Shown one piece after another: positions 36,117 to 44,377 of a DNA stretch of 64,000 nt (positions are counted from its first letter, which is position 1; every line of letters starts with the position of its first letter). The translations under genes and the position numbers were made by a program. Under the pieces are notes generated by a model, which was not told the DNA's origin, did not search any database, and saw nothing but the letters and a program-made list of their open reading frames with translations. Source of the DNA: Tissierellia bacterium (GTDB lineage: Bacteria; Bacillota; Clostridia; Tissierellales; Tepidimicrobiaceae); NCBI GenBank assembly GCA_012735215.1, contig JAAYHX010000023.1, positions 236,384 to 300,383 on the forward strand. The letters run 5' to 3'.

Positions 36117-36731
36117 ATGAAAAAAATATATCTCGTCAGACACGGAGAATCAGAATGGAACAAATTAAAGAAAATACAAGGACAACAAAATATACCACTA
36201 ACAGAAAAGGGTATTGAGCAAGCAAAATTAGTTGGAAAAAGATTAGTAGACGAGGGAATAGAAAAAATATATTCAAGCGATTTAAAGAGGGCTTATGATA
36301 CAGCTAAAATAGTAGGAGATATGTTAAAGATAGATGTAATACCTACTAAGGGGCTAAGGGAAATAAATTTTGGAATTTGGGAAGGCTTAACAGATGACAT
36401 TCTTAAATCAAAATTTAATAAGGAACAAGAATTGTGGTTAAAGGAACCAGAAAAATTAAAAATTGAAGGAGCAGAAAGTATATCAGAGTTACAAGCAAGA
36501 GCAATGCAGGAGATAAATACAATAATCAGTGATAATAATGTAAACAATATTTTAATAGTTTCACACAGTGCTACCTTGAAAACAATTATTCTTGGTCTTC
36601 TTGGTATAAATATATGTCATTTCAAAAATTTATCTTTAAAAAATGTAAGTTTAAGCATAATAGAGTTTAAACAACACAATAGAGTATTGAGTTTATTAAA
36701 TGATACAAACCATCTAAAGGAGAGTATATAA
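36117..36731 (+). CDS. Histidine phosphatase family protein
   Basis: 204-residue branch-1 histidine phosphatase with the catalytic LVRHGESEWN (residues 5-14), SSDLKRAYDTA, EINFGIWEGL and the second histidine in LIVSHSATLKTI. Resembles phosphoglycerate mutase-like and cobalamin pathway phosphatases (CobC); neither pathway has a neighbour here, so the substrate is unknown. It directly abuts the flavoprotein gene downstream. Confidence 0.9.
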   Translation: MKKIYLVRHGESEWNKLKKIQGQQNIPLTEKGIEQAKLVGKRLVDEGIEKIYSSDLKRAYDTAKIVGDMLKIDVIPTKGLREINFGIWEGLTDDILKSKFNKEQELWLKEPEKLKIEGAESISELQARAMQEINTIISDNNVNNILIVSHSATLKTIILGLLGINICHFKNLSLKNVSLSIIEFKQHNRVLSLLNDTNHLKESI

Positions 36732-37949
36732 ATGAAAGTAGGAGTTATTGGTGGTGGCCCAGCCGGAATTATAGCTGCTGGTTTTGCTGGCTTAAGAAAT
36801 AAAGATGTCACACTAATAGAAAGAAATGATAAATTAGGAAAAAAACTATTTATTACTGGAAAAGGCAGGTGTAATGTTACAAACAGTTCACCAATAGAAG
36901 ATTTTTTTGAAAAGGTTATGACAAATAGTACTTTTCTTTATAGCAGCTTCTATTCTTTTAGCAATTATGACATCATGTCCCTCTTGGAAAGATATGGTGT
37001 GAAACTAAAGGTGGAAAGAGGAAATAGGGTTTTTCCGGCTTCCGATAAATCAAGCGATGTAATCAAAGCCTTAAATAGATTTTTATATGATAACAATGTG
37101 AAGGTTATGCTAAATACCAGAATTAATGATGTAAGCTATGTAGATGGAAAATTTACTCTTTCATCAGAAGATGGTAACAACATGATCTTTGATAAACTAA
37201 TCATAGCTACTGGAGGAAAATCCTATCCAAGCACTGGGTCAACTGGAGATGGTTATAAATTTGCAAAAAAACTAGGCCATACAATTACACCTCTAAAACC
37301 ATCCTTAGTGCCTATAGAAATAGAAGAAGAATGGATTAAGTCTCTTCAGGGCCTTTCTCTAAAGAATGTAACATTAAGTGGATGGGTAGATAGAAAGAAA
37401 ATAGATGAAAGATTTGGCGAGATGATTTTTACCCACTATGGTATTTCAGGACCCATAGTGTTATCAATGAGTAATGTCATAAACAAGTATATAGGCAATG
37501 AGATATCATTTAGGTTAGATTTAAAGCCTGCTCTCACTTTTGAAAAATTAGATTCAAGAATATTAAGAGACTTTGAAATCAATAAGAACAAGCAAATACA
37601 TAATGGGTTGGAAAAATTACTGCCCAAAAAACTTATTCCCCTTATAATCAATCTTTCTGGAATAGAAGAAACAAAACCAATTCATCAAATAAGAAAAGAT
37701 GAAAGAAAAAAATTAGTAGAAATAATAAAAGCCTTACCACTAACTTTTAAGAGATTTAGACCCCTTGAGGAAGCTATTGTTACATCTGGTGGAGTATCAA
37801 CAAATGAAATCAATCCATCAACTATGGAATCAAAAATAGTACCTGGATTGCATTTTTGTGGCGAGATAATTGATGTTGATGCATTAACTGGTGGATACAA
37901 CTTGCAAATTGCATATTCTACAGGTTACCTAGCTGGGATGAATGTTTAG
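36732..37949 (+). CDS. BaiN/HI0933-like flavoprotein
   Basis: 405-residue FAD-dependent oxidoreductase of the HI0933/BaiN (RdsA) family. The dinucleotide-binding start VGVIGGGPAGIIAAGFAG, GKKLFITGKGRCNVTNSSP, ATGGKSYPSTGSTGDGYKFAKKLGH and the C-terminal CGEIIDVDALTGGYNLQIAYSTG are diagnostic. The reaction is generally unassigned. It begins with the base after the phosphatase stop and leads the clostridial block to ispH-rpsA. Confidence 0.92.
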   Translation: MKVGVIGGGPAGIIAAGFAGLRNKDVTLIERNDKLGKKLFITGKGRCNVTNSSPIEDFFEKVMTNSTFLYSSFYSFSNYDIMSLLERYGVKLKVERGNRVFPASDKSSDVIKALNRFLYDNNVKVMLNTRINDVSYVDGKFTLSSEDGNNMIFDKLIIATGGKSYPSTGSTGDGYKFAKKLGHTITPLKPSLVPIEIEEEWIKSLQGLSLKNVTLSGWVDRKKIDERFGEMIFTHYGISGPIVLSMSNVINKYIGNEISFRLDLKPALTFEKLDSRILRDFEINKNKQIHNGLEKLLPKKLIPLIINLSGIEETKPIHQIRKDERKKLVEIIKALPLTFKRFRPLEEAIVTSGGVSTNEINPSTMESKIVPGLHFCGEIIDVDALTGGYNLQIAYSTGYLAGMNV

Positions 37950-38034
37950 ATTATAAATTTTAACCTCATAATATCTTCATTAATTGCTAACAATATGCAT
38001 AAAGTATTATATAAAAAGATATTAGGAGGTTAAA

Positions 38035-38481
38035 ATGAAGGTTACTTTTAACATATTAGACAAAATATTGTTAATACTAGTAGCTTTATCCTTCTCCTTG
38101 CTAATGGTCATACAATTTCTCAGCTATAATAATAATCAGATTTCTATAAATGTATCCTGGTTTGATAAAGATTATAACTCCTTTTTTTCAGAGAACGAAA
38201 AACCGGATAAGGGGATAATTATTTTAAAGAATCTAAGTCCAAGCTATGAGGATATAGGGATACTAGTTAACGGAGAAAAGATTGCAAATTTTACTGGCAA
38301 GAATGAGGTTAAAATACATGTCCATCATAATGACATAGTTGAAATAGATGGTACCAAGTACAACAACAATGTTTCAGTTCAAGTAGTTGGTGTAAGCAAA
38401 AATATTGAAAGGCCAATGTTAGATGATTATGTTACTACTTCCCATAGCATTGAAATATTATGCAAAGTCCAGATAAAATGA
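38035..38481 (+). CDS. NusG domain II-containing membrane protein
   Basis: 148 residues with one N-terminal transmembrane helix (about residues 9-28) and an extracytoplasmic NusG domain II-like fold (GILVNGEKIANFTGKNEVKIHVHHNDIVEIDG). Despite the name the family is not a transcription factor; the function is unknown. ATG behind TAGGAGG. Constant neighbour of aroH and cmk in clostridia. Confidence 0.78.
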   Translation: MKVTFNILDKILLILVALSFSLLMVIQFLSYNNNQISINVSWFDKDYNSFFSENEKPDKGIIILKNLSPSYEDIGILVNGEKIANFTGKNEVKIHVHHNDIVEIDGTKYNNNVSVQVVGVSKNIERPMLDDYVTTSHSIEILCKVQIK

Positions 38482-38531
38482 CTTGTTACAACAATACTTT
38501 TAATATATAATTAATTTGGGAAGTGATACAA

Positions 38532-38900
38532 ATGAGGTTAGTCTCAATAAGAGGAGCAATTACAGTAGATAGCAATGATAAAGAAAGTATCATTCAAGGA
38601 ACTAAGGAATTAATTGCAACAATAGAAAAAGAGAATAATATAATCCAAGAAAATGTAATTAGTATTTTCTTTTCTGCAACAAAAGATTTAGATGCTGAAT
38701 ACCCTGCTAAAGCTGCTAGGATGTTGGGATATACTCAATGCGGACTTATGTGTTTTAATGAGATGTATGTAGAAGGCAGTATTAATAAATGTATCAGGTT
38801 AATGATTCTCTATCAGGATTCTAATCTAGAACAAAATCAGGTAAAACATGTTTACCTTAAAGGGGCAAAAGAATTAAGACCTGATTTAATGTGTAAATAG
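38532..38900 (+). CDS. aroH: Chorismate mutase, AroH type
   Basis: Converts chorismate to prephenate. 122 residues from the ATG at 38532; the GTG at 38523 overlaps the GGAAGTG site. Close in pattern to Bacillus AroH: an IRGAITVDSND start, FFSATKDLDAEYPAKAARMLG, CFNEMYVEGSINKCIRLMI with the catalytic glutamate and arginine, and the tail HVYLKGAKELRPDL. No other aromatic amino acid genes are present. Confidence 0.94.
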   Translation: MRLVSIRGAITVDSNDKESIIQGTKELIATIEKENNIIQENVISIFFSATKDLDAEYPAKAARMLGYTQCGLMCFNEMYVEGSINKCIRLMILYQDSNLEQNQVKHVYLKGAKELRPDLMCK

Positions 38901-38927
38901 GCCACCAGCGGGTGGTTATTATTTTAT
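38901..38927 (+). terminator. Short hairpin after aroH
   Basis: CCACC and GGTGG around AGCG, followed by TTATTATTTT. Weak terminator or attenuator before cmk. Confidence 0.5.
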
Positions 38928-38939
38928 GAGGAGGTTCTT

Positions 38940-39602
38940 ATGGATAATAGAAGACTAGTAATCGCTATAGACGGACCTGCAGGGGCAGGAAAAAGCACAA
39001 TAGCAAAGAAAATTGCTGATATTTTGGGTATAGAATATATTGATACAGGTGCTATGTATAGAGCCTTCACTCTTAAGGTTTTGAGATCAAATATAGACAT
39101 TAATAATAAAGACATGATATTAAGTTTATTAGAATCTACTACTATAGTATTTAAGAATAGACACATCTACTTAGATGGGACAAGTGTTGATGAAGAAATA
39201 AGAGATAATGCTGTGAGTAACAATGTTTCTAATGTTGCAAAGATAAAAGAAGTTAGAGAGAAAATGGTAGAAATGCAACAACAATTGGCCAAATCTAATA
39301 ATGTTGTTATGGATGGTAGAGATATTGGTACAGTAGTACTTCCAGATGCAAACTATAAATTTTTTGTTACTGCTTCAGTGGAAGAAAGGGCTAAAAGAAG
39401 ATATAAAGAGCTCATAGATAATGGTACCAACAATATAACATATGAGCAAATATTGGAAGAAATAAAGCAAAGAGATGAAATAGATAGTAATAGGGAAGTT
39501 TCCCCCTTAAGAAAAAGTCCAGATGCCCATGTTATTGATTCAACTAATAAGACAATTGATGAAGTAGTACAAGAGGTCATTTCTATAATTGAAGGGAGGT
39601 AA
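38940..39602 (+). CDS. cmk: Cytidylate kinase
   Basis: Phosphorylates CMP and dCMP. 220 residues with the P-loop DGPAGAGKSTIAKKIA, the DTGAMYRAFTLKVL nucleotide motif, VVMDGRDIGTVVLP and the RDEIDSNREVSPLRKSPDAHVIDST signature. ATG behind GAGGAGG. Four bases separate its stop from the TTG of the acyltransferase gene. Confidence 0.97.
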   Translation: MDNRRLVIAIDGPAGAGKSTIAKKIADILGIEYIDTGAMYRAFTLKVLRSNIDINNKDMILSLLESTTIVFKNRHIYLDGTSVDEEIRDNAVSNNVSNVAKIKEVREKMVEMQQQLAKSNNVVMDGRDIGTVVLPDANYKFFVTASVEERAKRRYKELIDNGTNNITYEQILEEIKQRDEIDSNREVSPLRKSPDAHVIDSTNKTIDEVVQEVISIIEGR

Positions 39603-39606
39603 GTAT

Positions 39607-40191
39607 TTGAGTTTCTATAAAATTGCCAGAGGTTTGTTGAAGGGGATCTTTAAAATATTATATAGGATTGAAGTTGAAGGAATTGAAAATATACCGGCAA
39701 GAGGCAGAACTATTATATGTGCAAACCACATTAGCAATTTAGATCCCATTGTCCTAGCAATTACATGCCCTAGAACTATTTCTTTTATGGCCAAAAAAGA
39801 ACTATTTAGTAACAAAGTTTTAGCAAGGTTACTATATGCCTTAAATGCCTTTCCTGTTGATAGAGAAGGATCTGATATTTCAGCTATAAGAAAATCTTTA
39901 GAAGTATTAAAGAATGACAAAGCATTAGGAATCTTCCCTGAAGGAACTAGAATCTCGAAAATAGATATTAATTCTGCAAAACCAGGAATTAGCATGATAG
40001 GAATAAGATCTAAATCCCCAATAGTGCCAGTATTTATTGATTCTGATTACAAGCTATTTGATAAAATTAAAATCAAAGTTGGCCAACCTATATACTTGGA
40101 CAATTATCATGGGAAAAAATTAAAGACTGAAGATTATAAAGATATTAGTATTTCTATTTTAGAATCAATATATTCTTTAAAAATAGATTAG
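39607..40191 (+). CDS. plsC: 1-acyl-sn-glycerol-3-phosphate acyltransferase
   Basis: Makes phosphatidic acid from lysophosphatidic acid. 194 residues from a TTG at 39607 behind GGGAGGTAAG; the TTG at 39589 is inside cmk and precedes the site. The catalytic HX4D is ANHISNLDPI, and the substrate motif is GIFPEGTR. A hydrophobic N-terminal segment associates with the membrane. It is in the standard cmk-plsC-ispH/rpsA order. Confidence 0.93.
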   Translation: MSFYKIARGLLKGIFKILYRIEVEGIENIPARGRTIICANHISNLDPIVLAITCPRTISFMAKKELFSNKVLARLLYALNAFPVDREGSDISAIRKSLEVLKNDKALGIFPEGTRISKIDINSAKPGISMIGIRSKSPIVPVFIDSDYKLFDKIKIKVGQPIYLDNYHGKKLKTEDYKDISISILESIYSLKID

Positions 40192-40202
40192 GAGGATAGA
40201 AA

Positions 40203-42188
40203 GTGAAAATATACATTGCTGACCATGCAGGCTTCTGCTTTGGAGTTAAAAGGGCAATTGAAATTGCTGAAAATGCTTTAGAACAATCAAAAAGTGAAGA
40301 AGAAATTTATTCTTTGGGACCTTTAGTCCACAATCCTCAGGTTGTTGAAAAATTTAATGAAAAAGGTCTTAAGGTCATAGATAATCCTGATCAAGTAGAT
40401 AAAGGAAAGGTAATTATACGTTCCCATGGAATTTCCGGTATGTTGCAGAATAAGTTGGAGAGTCAAAATTTAGAATTAATAGATACTACTTGTCCTTATG
40501 TAAAATCCGTACACAAAAAAGTAAAAGATTTTCACAAAAATGGGTATAAAATTGTGATAATAGGAGATAGGAATCATCCAGAAGTAATAGGCATAAACGG
40601 TTGGTGTAATAATGAAGCTATTATTATAAATAGCGAAGAAGAAGCTGCTAATATACCTGATTATGATAAAATATGTGTTGTATCCCAAACAACAAATACT
40701 CAGGAAAAATTCAATAAATTATCAAATATGATATCACACAAGGGAAAAGATGTTGAAATTTTTAATACAATTTGCAATGCAACAAACCAAAGACAATTAG
40801 CTTGTGAAGAATTAGCAAAAAAAGTTGATGCTATGATTGTAATTGGTGGGTATCATAGTTCTAATACAAATAAATTAGTAGAAGTTAGCAAGAGACATTG
40901 TAGTAATGTGTATCATATAGAAACTCATGATGAGTTGAATTTAGAAGAAATCTCAAAATTCAACTCAGTAGGGTTAACAGCAGGTGCTTCTACACCAGAT
41001 TGGATAATTAAGGAGGTTGTTAAAACATTGGAAAATATTAATGATAACAAAATGATGGAGGCTATTGAAAACACCATGAGAAATATAAGAAGTGGTGAAA
41101 TAATTAAAGGTAAAGTTATAAGTGTGTCTGAAGATGAAATTATTGTAAACATAAATTATAAATCAGATGGTGTAATACCCAAAGAAGAAATCTCAAATGA
41201 TTCTACCTTTGATTATAGGTCTGCTTACAAAGTAGGAGATGAGATAGAAGTCTATGTTCTAAAGAAAAATGATGGAGACGGTAATGTAATACTTTCCAGA
41301 AAAATGGTTGAAAACATCAGAGGTTGGGATGAACTAGAAAGAATCTATAAAGAGAAAGAAGTAGTTGAATGTAAGACAATTGATGAGGTAAAAGGTGGTT
41401 TGTCAGTATTAGTAAAAGGAATGAAAGGATTTATACCTGCATCTCAAATTTCAGTTAAATATGTTGATGACCTATCACAATATAAAGGCAGAGTACTCAA
41501 TGCACGAATTATAGAACTAAACAAAAAGAAAAACCGTATTATACTTTCCAGTAAAGAAGTTGAAAAAGAAAATATTGCTAGAGAGCGAGAAAAGCTTTGG
41601 GATAATTTAGAAGTTGGGAAAATTATCGAGGGGGAAGTTAAAAGAATAGCCGACTTTGGTGCATTTGTTGATATAGGAGGAGTAGACGGCTTAATCCATA
41701 TTTCTGATCTATCATGGGAAAGAGTTAACCACCCTTCAGAGGTATTAAGTATTGGCGAAAAAGTCAAAGTACAAATATTGAATATAGATAGTGAGAAAAA
41801 CAGGATTTCTTTAGGACTAAAGCATACTCTACCAAAACCTTGGGATATATTTGTTGAAAAAAGGAAAGTAGGAGATATAGTTACTGGAAAAGTAATAAAA
41901 ATTGTCAATTATGGTGCATTTGTTAGACTGGAAGAAGGAGTTGATGGATTAATTCATATCTCTCAGATTTCTACAGAACATATAAGCAATCCATCTGAGA
42001 AACTTAAGGTTGGGGATACTATTCAAGCTATGATAATAAATATTGATGAAAAAGAACAAAAAATAGGTTTAAGTACAAAAGCCATAGAACAGAAAAAAGC
42101 TAAGGAATTAGAAGACAAGATTATGGAAGGCTATAATAAACAAAATCTAGATGTAACAATAGAAGATCTAATTAACAAAAATAGATAG
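40203..42188 (+). CDS. ispH-rpsA: Fused HMBPP reductase (IspH) and ribosomal protein S1
   Basis: 661-residue fusion. Residues 1 to about 285 are IspH, last enzyme of the MEP pathway, with three iron-sulfur cysteines in HAGFCFGVKRA, TTCPYVKSVH and TICNATNQRQ, and the SHGI and HPE motifs. After a short linker come four S1 domains (about residues 298-365, 382-449, 467-537 and 552-621), including VDGLIHISDLSWE and VDGLIHISQIS. The fusion is known in clostridia. GTG start behind AGGAGG. Presence of IspH shows that isoprenoids come from the MEP pathway even though dxs is absent near ispA. Confidence 0.96.
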   Translation: MKIYIADHAGFCFGVKRAIEIAENALEQSKSEEEIYSLGPLVHNPQVVEKFNEKGLKVIDNPDQVDKGKVIIRSHGISGMLQNKLESQNLELIDTTCPYVKSVHKKVKDFHKNGYKIVIIGDRNHPEVIGINGWCNNEAIIINSEEEAANIPDYDKICVVSQTTNTQEKFNKLSNMISHKGKDVEIFNTICNATNQRQLACEELAKKVDAMIVIGGYHSSNTNKLVEVSKRHCSNVYHIETHDELNLEEISKFNSVGLTAGASTPDWIIKEVVKTLENINDNKMMEAIENTMRNIRSGEIIKGKVISVSEDEIIVNINYKSDGVIPKEEISNDSTFDYRSAYKVGDEIEVYVLKKNDGDGNVILSRKMVENIRGWDELERIYKEKEVVECKTIDEVKGGLSVLVKGMKGFIPASQISVKYVDDLSQYKGRVLNARIIELNKKKNRIILSSKEVEKENIAREREKLWDNLEVGKIIEGEVKRIADFGAFVDIGGVDGLIHISDLSWERVNHPSEVLSIGEKVKVQILNIDSEKNRISLGLKHTLPKPWDIFVEKRKVGDIVTGKVIKIVNYGAFVRLEEGVDGLIHISQISTEHISNPSEKLKVGDTIQAMIINIDEKEQKIGLSTKAIEQKKAKELEDKIMEGYNKQNLDVTIEDLINKNR

Positions 42189-42197
42189 TAAATTTTA

Positions 42198-42268
42198 GGG
42201 TTTTGATGTATAAATATAGTTATTTTGTAAAAAATAATAACGTAACCTCTCAAACTACATCAAGACCC
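42198..42268 (+). repeat. Long-range hairpin downstream of ispH-rpsA
   Basis: GGGTTTTGATGTA (42198-42210) pairs with TACATCAAGACCC (42256-42268), one G-U wobble, around a 45-base loop that holds an inner GTTATT/AATAAC stem (42219-42224 with 42236-42241). It stands between the stop codon and the real terminator. Role unknown; could be a structured 3' end or small RNA. Confidence 0.55.
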
Positions 42269-42280
42269 CCTTTAAGTCAT

Positions 42281-42310
42281 TCTGTGGCTTTTAGCCACAG
42301 ATTTTTTTGT
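42281..42310 (+). terminator. Terminator after ispH-rpsA
   Basis: TCTGTGGC (42281-42288) pairs perfectly with GCCACAGA (42294-42301), followed by seven T. Confidence 0.93.
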
Positions 42311-42347
42311 AACTAGTATTAAAAATATATTTGAAAAGGGGAGTCAA

Positions 42348-43130
42348 ATGGGTCAATATGAAGATTTCAAAAAAAACATATACAGTTTAATAAACGTAGA
42401 CTTAAATTCCTATAAGGAAAAACAGATGAAACGAAGAATTACTTCATTAGCCAAGAGAAATGGCTTTGACAGTTTAAATGAATACTATTTGAAACTAAAA
42501 ACTGACAAAGAGTTATTGGATCAATTTATTAACTATCTCACTATTAATGTTTCTGAATTCTATAGAAACCCGTCCCAATGGAAAATACTAGAGCAAAATA
42601 TAATACCAGAATTAATTAATGAGAGGAAAAGACCATTGAAAATTTGGAGCTCTGCATGTTCTACTGGTGAAGAACCTTATTCTCTAGTTATGCTACTAAC
42701 CAAATTTTATAATTTAGAAGATATAAAAATACTAGCAACTGATATCGATTTACAAGCTATAGAAAAGGCCAAGGATGGAGTATATAATGAAAAAGCGTTA
42801 GCTAATTTACCAAAAGATTTTGTTGATAAATATTTTGAGAAAGTTGACGGATCATATAAAATTAGCAGCAAAATAAAAAGAGCAGTTGAATTTAAGAAAC
42901 TGGATCTGCTAAAGGATCCCTTTCCTACAGGAATGGATCTAATCATATGTAGAAATGTTCTTATTTATTTCACAAACGAAGCTAAGGACAAGCTATACAA
43001 GAAGTTCTATAGCAGCTTAAGTGATCAAGGAATATTTTTTGTAGGCAGCACTGAACAGATTCTTTTGCCAGAACAATACGGATTTAAATCGGTTAGGACT
43101 TTCTTTTATAAAAAAATGACGAAACTATAA
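42348..43130 (+). CDS. cheR: CheR-type protein-glutamate methyltransferase
   Basis: SAM-dependent methyltransferase for chemoreceptor glutamates. 260 residues with the helical N-terminal domain (INVDLNSYKEKQMKRRITSLAKRNG), FINYLTINVSEFYRN, the SAM motif KIWSSACSTGEEPYSLVML, and DLIICRNVLIYF. No receptor, cheB or other chemotaxis gene is present here. ATG behind GAAAAGGGGAG. Confidence 0.93.
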   Translation: MGQYEDFKKNIYSLINVDLNSYKEKQMKRRITSLAKRNGFDSLNEYYLKLKTDKELLDQFINYLTINVSEFYRNPSQWKILEQNIIPELINERKRPLKIWSSACSTGEEPYSLVMLLTKFYNLEDIKILATDIDLQAIEKAKDGVYNEKALANLPKDFVDKYFEKVDGSYKISSKIKRAVEFKKLDLLKDPFPTGMDLIICRNVLIYFTNEAKDKLYKKFYSSLSDQGIFFVGSTEQILLPEQYGFKSVRTFFYKKMTKL

Positions 43131-43271
43131 ATACTATGTCTACCTATATTATATAAAAATGGAATATGGCTAATTATATCGACATCTATCATTAATTATA
43201 CTAATTTCTGTAAAGGAATTTATATATAAAAAAAGAATTATATTATAAACCGTTTACAAGGGGGTAATACA

Positions 43272-43874
43272 ATGATGGATGTAGATAAGCAATATGGTAT
43301 ATCCGAAGTAGCTGAAATTACAGGCTACCCTCCCCATGTGCTTAGATACTATGAGAAAGAGTTTGAATTAGATATACCACGTAATGAATCAAATCATAGG
43401 TATTATACATATGCAGAAATAGAGTTATTTCAATATATAAAGTCTTTGCAGAATAAAGGCTTTAGCAATAAACAGATAAAATTAATAATTAAATCACCTG
43501 AAGTGCTTATTAATTCAAATGAAGAAACTGCTTTGACGAATATTAGTCAGTTAAATTCTATTGATACAGTTCAACTAGCACAAGAAATTAGCATAAACTT
43601 ACATGATAGTTTTTTTGATATTCTAAACCAACTACTAGAGAAAAATAAAGAATTAAATGATCAGATGGTTCAAAAATTAATGGATGAAATTGTAGCTTTA
43701 AGAAATGAGTTAAACAGCAAAGAAAGAGATGTTCTTATTTGCGAAAATGCTAAATTAAAAATGAAAGTAAAAGAAAAGTCCTATGAGGTTGCTGAATTAA
43801 GGGAAAAAATTAAAAGGCTAGAGAATGATAAAGGGCTTATAAAAAAACTATTTAGCAGAAACAAGTATTCATAA
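43272..43874 (+). CDS. MerR family transcriptional regulator
   Basis: 200 residues: N-terminal winged helix of MerR type (YGISEVAEITGYPPHVLRYYEKEFELDIPRNESNHRYYTYAEIELFQYIKSL) and a long coiled coil (residues about 120-190) instead of a metal- or drug-binding domain, with a basic tail. It resembles the general MerR/RacA-like group; no metal-binding cysteines are present. Effector unknown. The gene ends inside a 22-bp perfect inverted repeat. Confidence 0.85.
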   Translation: MMDVDKQYGISEVAEITGYPPHVLRYYEKEFELDIPRNESNHRYYTYAEIELFQYIKSLQNKGFSNKQIKLIIKSPEVLINSNEETALTNISQLNSIDTVQLAQEISINLHDSFFDILNQLLEKNKELNDQMVQKLMDEIVALRNELNSKERDVLICENAKLKMKVKEKSYEVAELREKIKRLENDKGLIKKLFSRNKYS

Positions 43875-43912
43875 TGAAAGTTTATGTATAAAACTTTCAT
43901 TATGAATACTTG
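43862..43912. repeat. 22-bp perfect inverted repeat overlapping the MerR stop codon
   Basis: The arms 43862-43883 and 43891-43912 are exactly complementary over 22 bases (outer ends CAAGTATTC and GAATACTTG) with a 7-base ATGTATA loop. The left arm covers the final codons of the MerR gene. No T-tract follows, so it is not a standard terminator. Confidence 0.85.
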
Positions 43913-44004
43913 CAAATTTAATAAACATTTAGGTAATATTAAGTCTATCCTTTTCATATAATGAAAATATAGTTTAATTATCATTCAATTTTCAGAAAAA
44001 TATC

Positions 44005-44033
44005 TTGCAAAAAATTTTTTAATATGCTATAAT
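44005..44033 (+). promoter_or_regulatory. Sigma-A promoter for the cysteine-rich microprotein
   Basis: TTGCAA (44005-44010) and TATAAT (44028-44033) with a 17-base spacer, 32 bases before the start codon. Confidence 0.8.
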
Positions 44034-44065
44034 CTAATTAAATAAGCGGGAAAGGATAGATGTAT

Positions 44066-44212
44066 ATGAAGCAAAAAAACAAGACTGTTAAACTAATAGA
44101 TAAAAAGGAAAAAAGAAAGTGCGGAGCGATTACATGTATCCATAATGTGTGCGGCCAATGTCAAGTTGAAAACTGCGCATTTTACGAAAATTTACTTATT
44201 CAAGAATATTAA
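44066..44212 (+). CDS. Cysteine-rich microprotein, 48 residues, unknown function
   Basis: Short gene not usually called by length. The ATG at 44066 is 9 bases after GGAAAGGA; an ATG at 44060 is in frame but too close. Residues 1-18 are lysine-rich (KKEKRK), then CGAITCIHNVCGQCQVENC gives five cysteines spaced C-4-C-4-C-2-C-4-C, ending in a neutral hydrophobic tail. The cysteines suggest a small metal or zinc site. It has its own consensus promoter and a strong terminator and is therefore likely a real monocistronic gene. Reminiscent of DUF1540-type small proteins, but I do not recognise it. Confidence 0.72.
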   Translation: MKQKNKTVKLIDKKEKRKCGAITCIHNVCGQCQVENCAFYENLLIQEY

Positions 44213-44235
44213 ATCGAATATAATTAATCTTATAA

Positions 44236-44282
44236 AATAAAAGATGCAAGTAACTATTTGGTTACTTGCATCTTTTATTGTT
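44236..44282 (+). terminator. Strong terminator after the microprotein gene
   Basis: A 19-bp perfect stem, 44236-44254 paired with 44261-44279, loop TATTTG, with a T-rich right arm (GCATCTTTTATT). It could work in both directions. Confidence 0.93.
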
Positions 44283-44377
44283 TTATTCTAAAATACATAA
44301 TCTAGCTAATTTTATATGTTTTCTTTTATCTAATTTTGCTATAATAAAAGATAGTTAGAACTTAAGGAGGAAAACAA

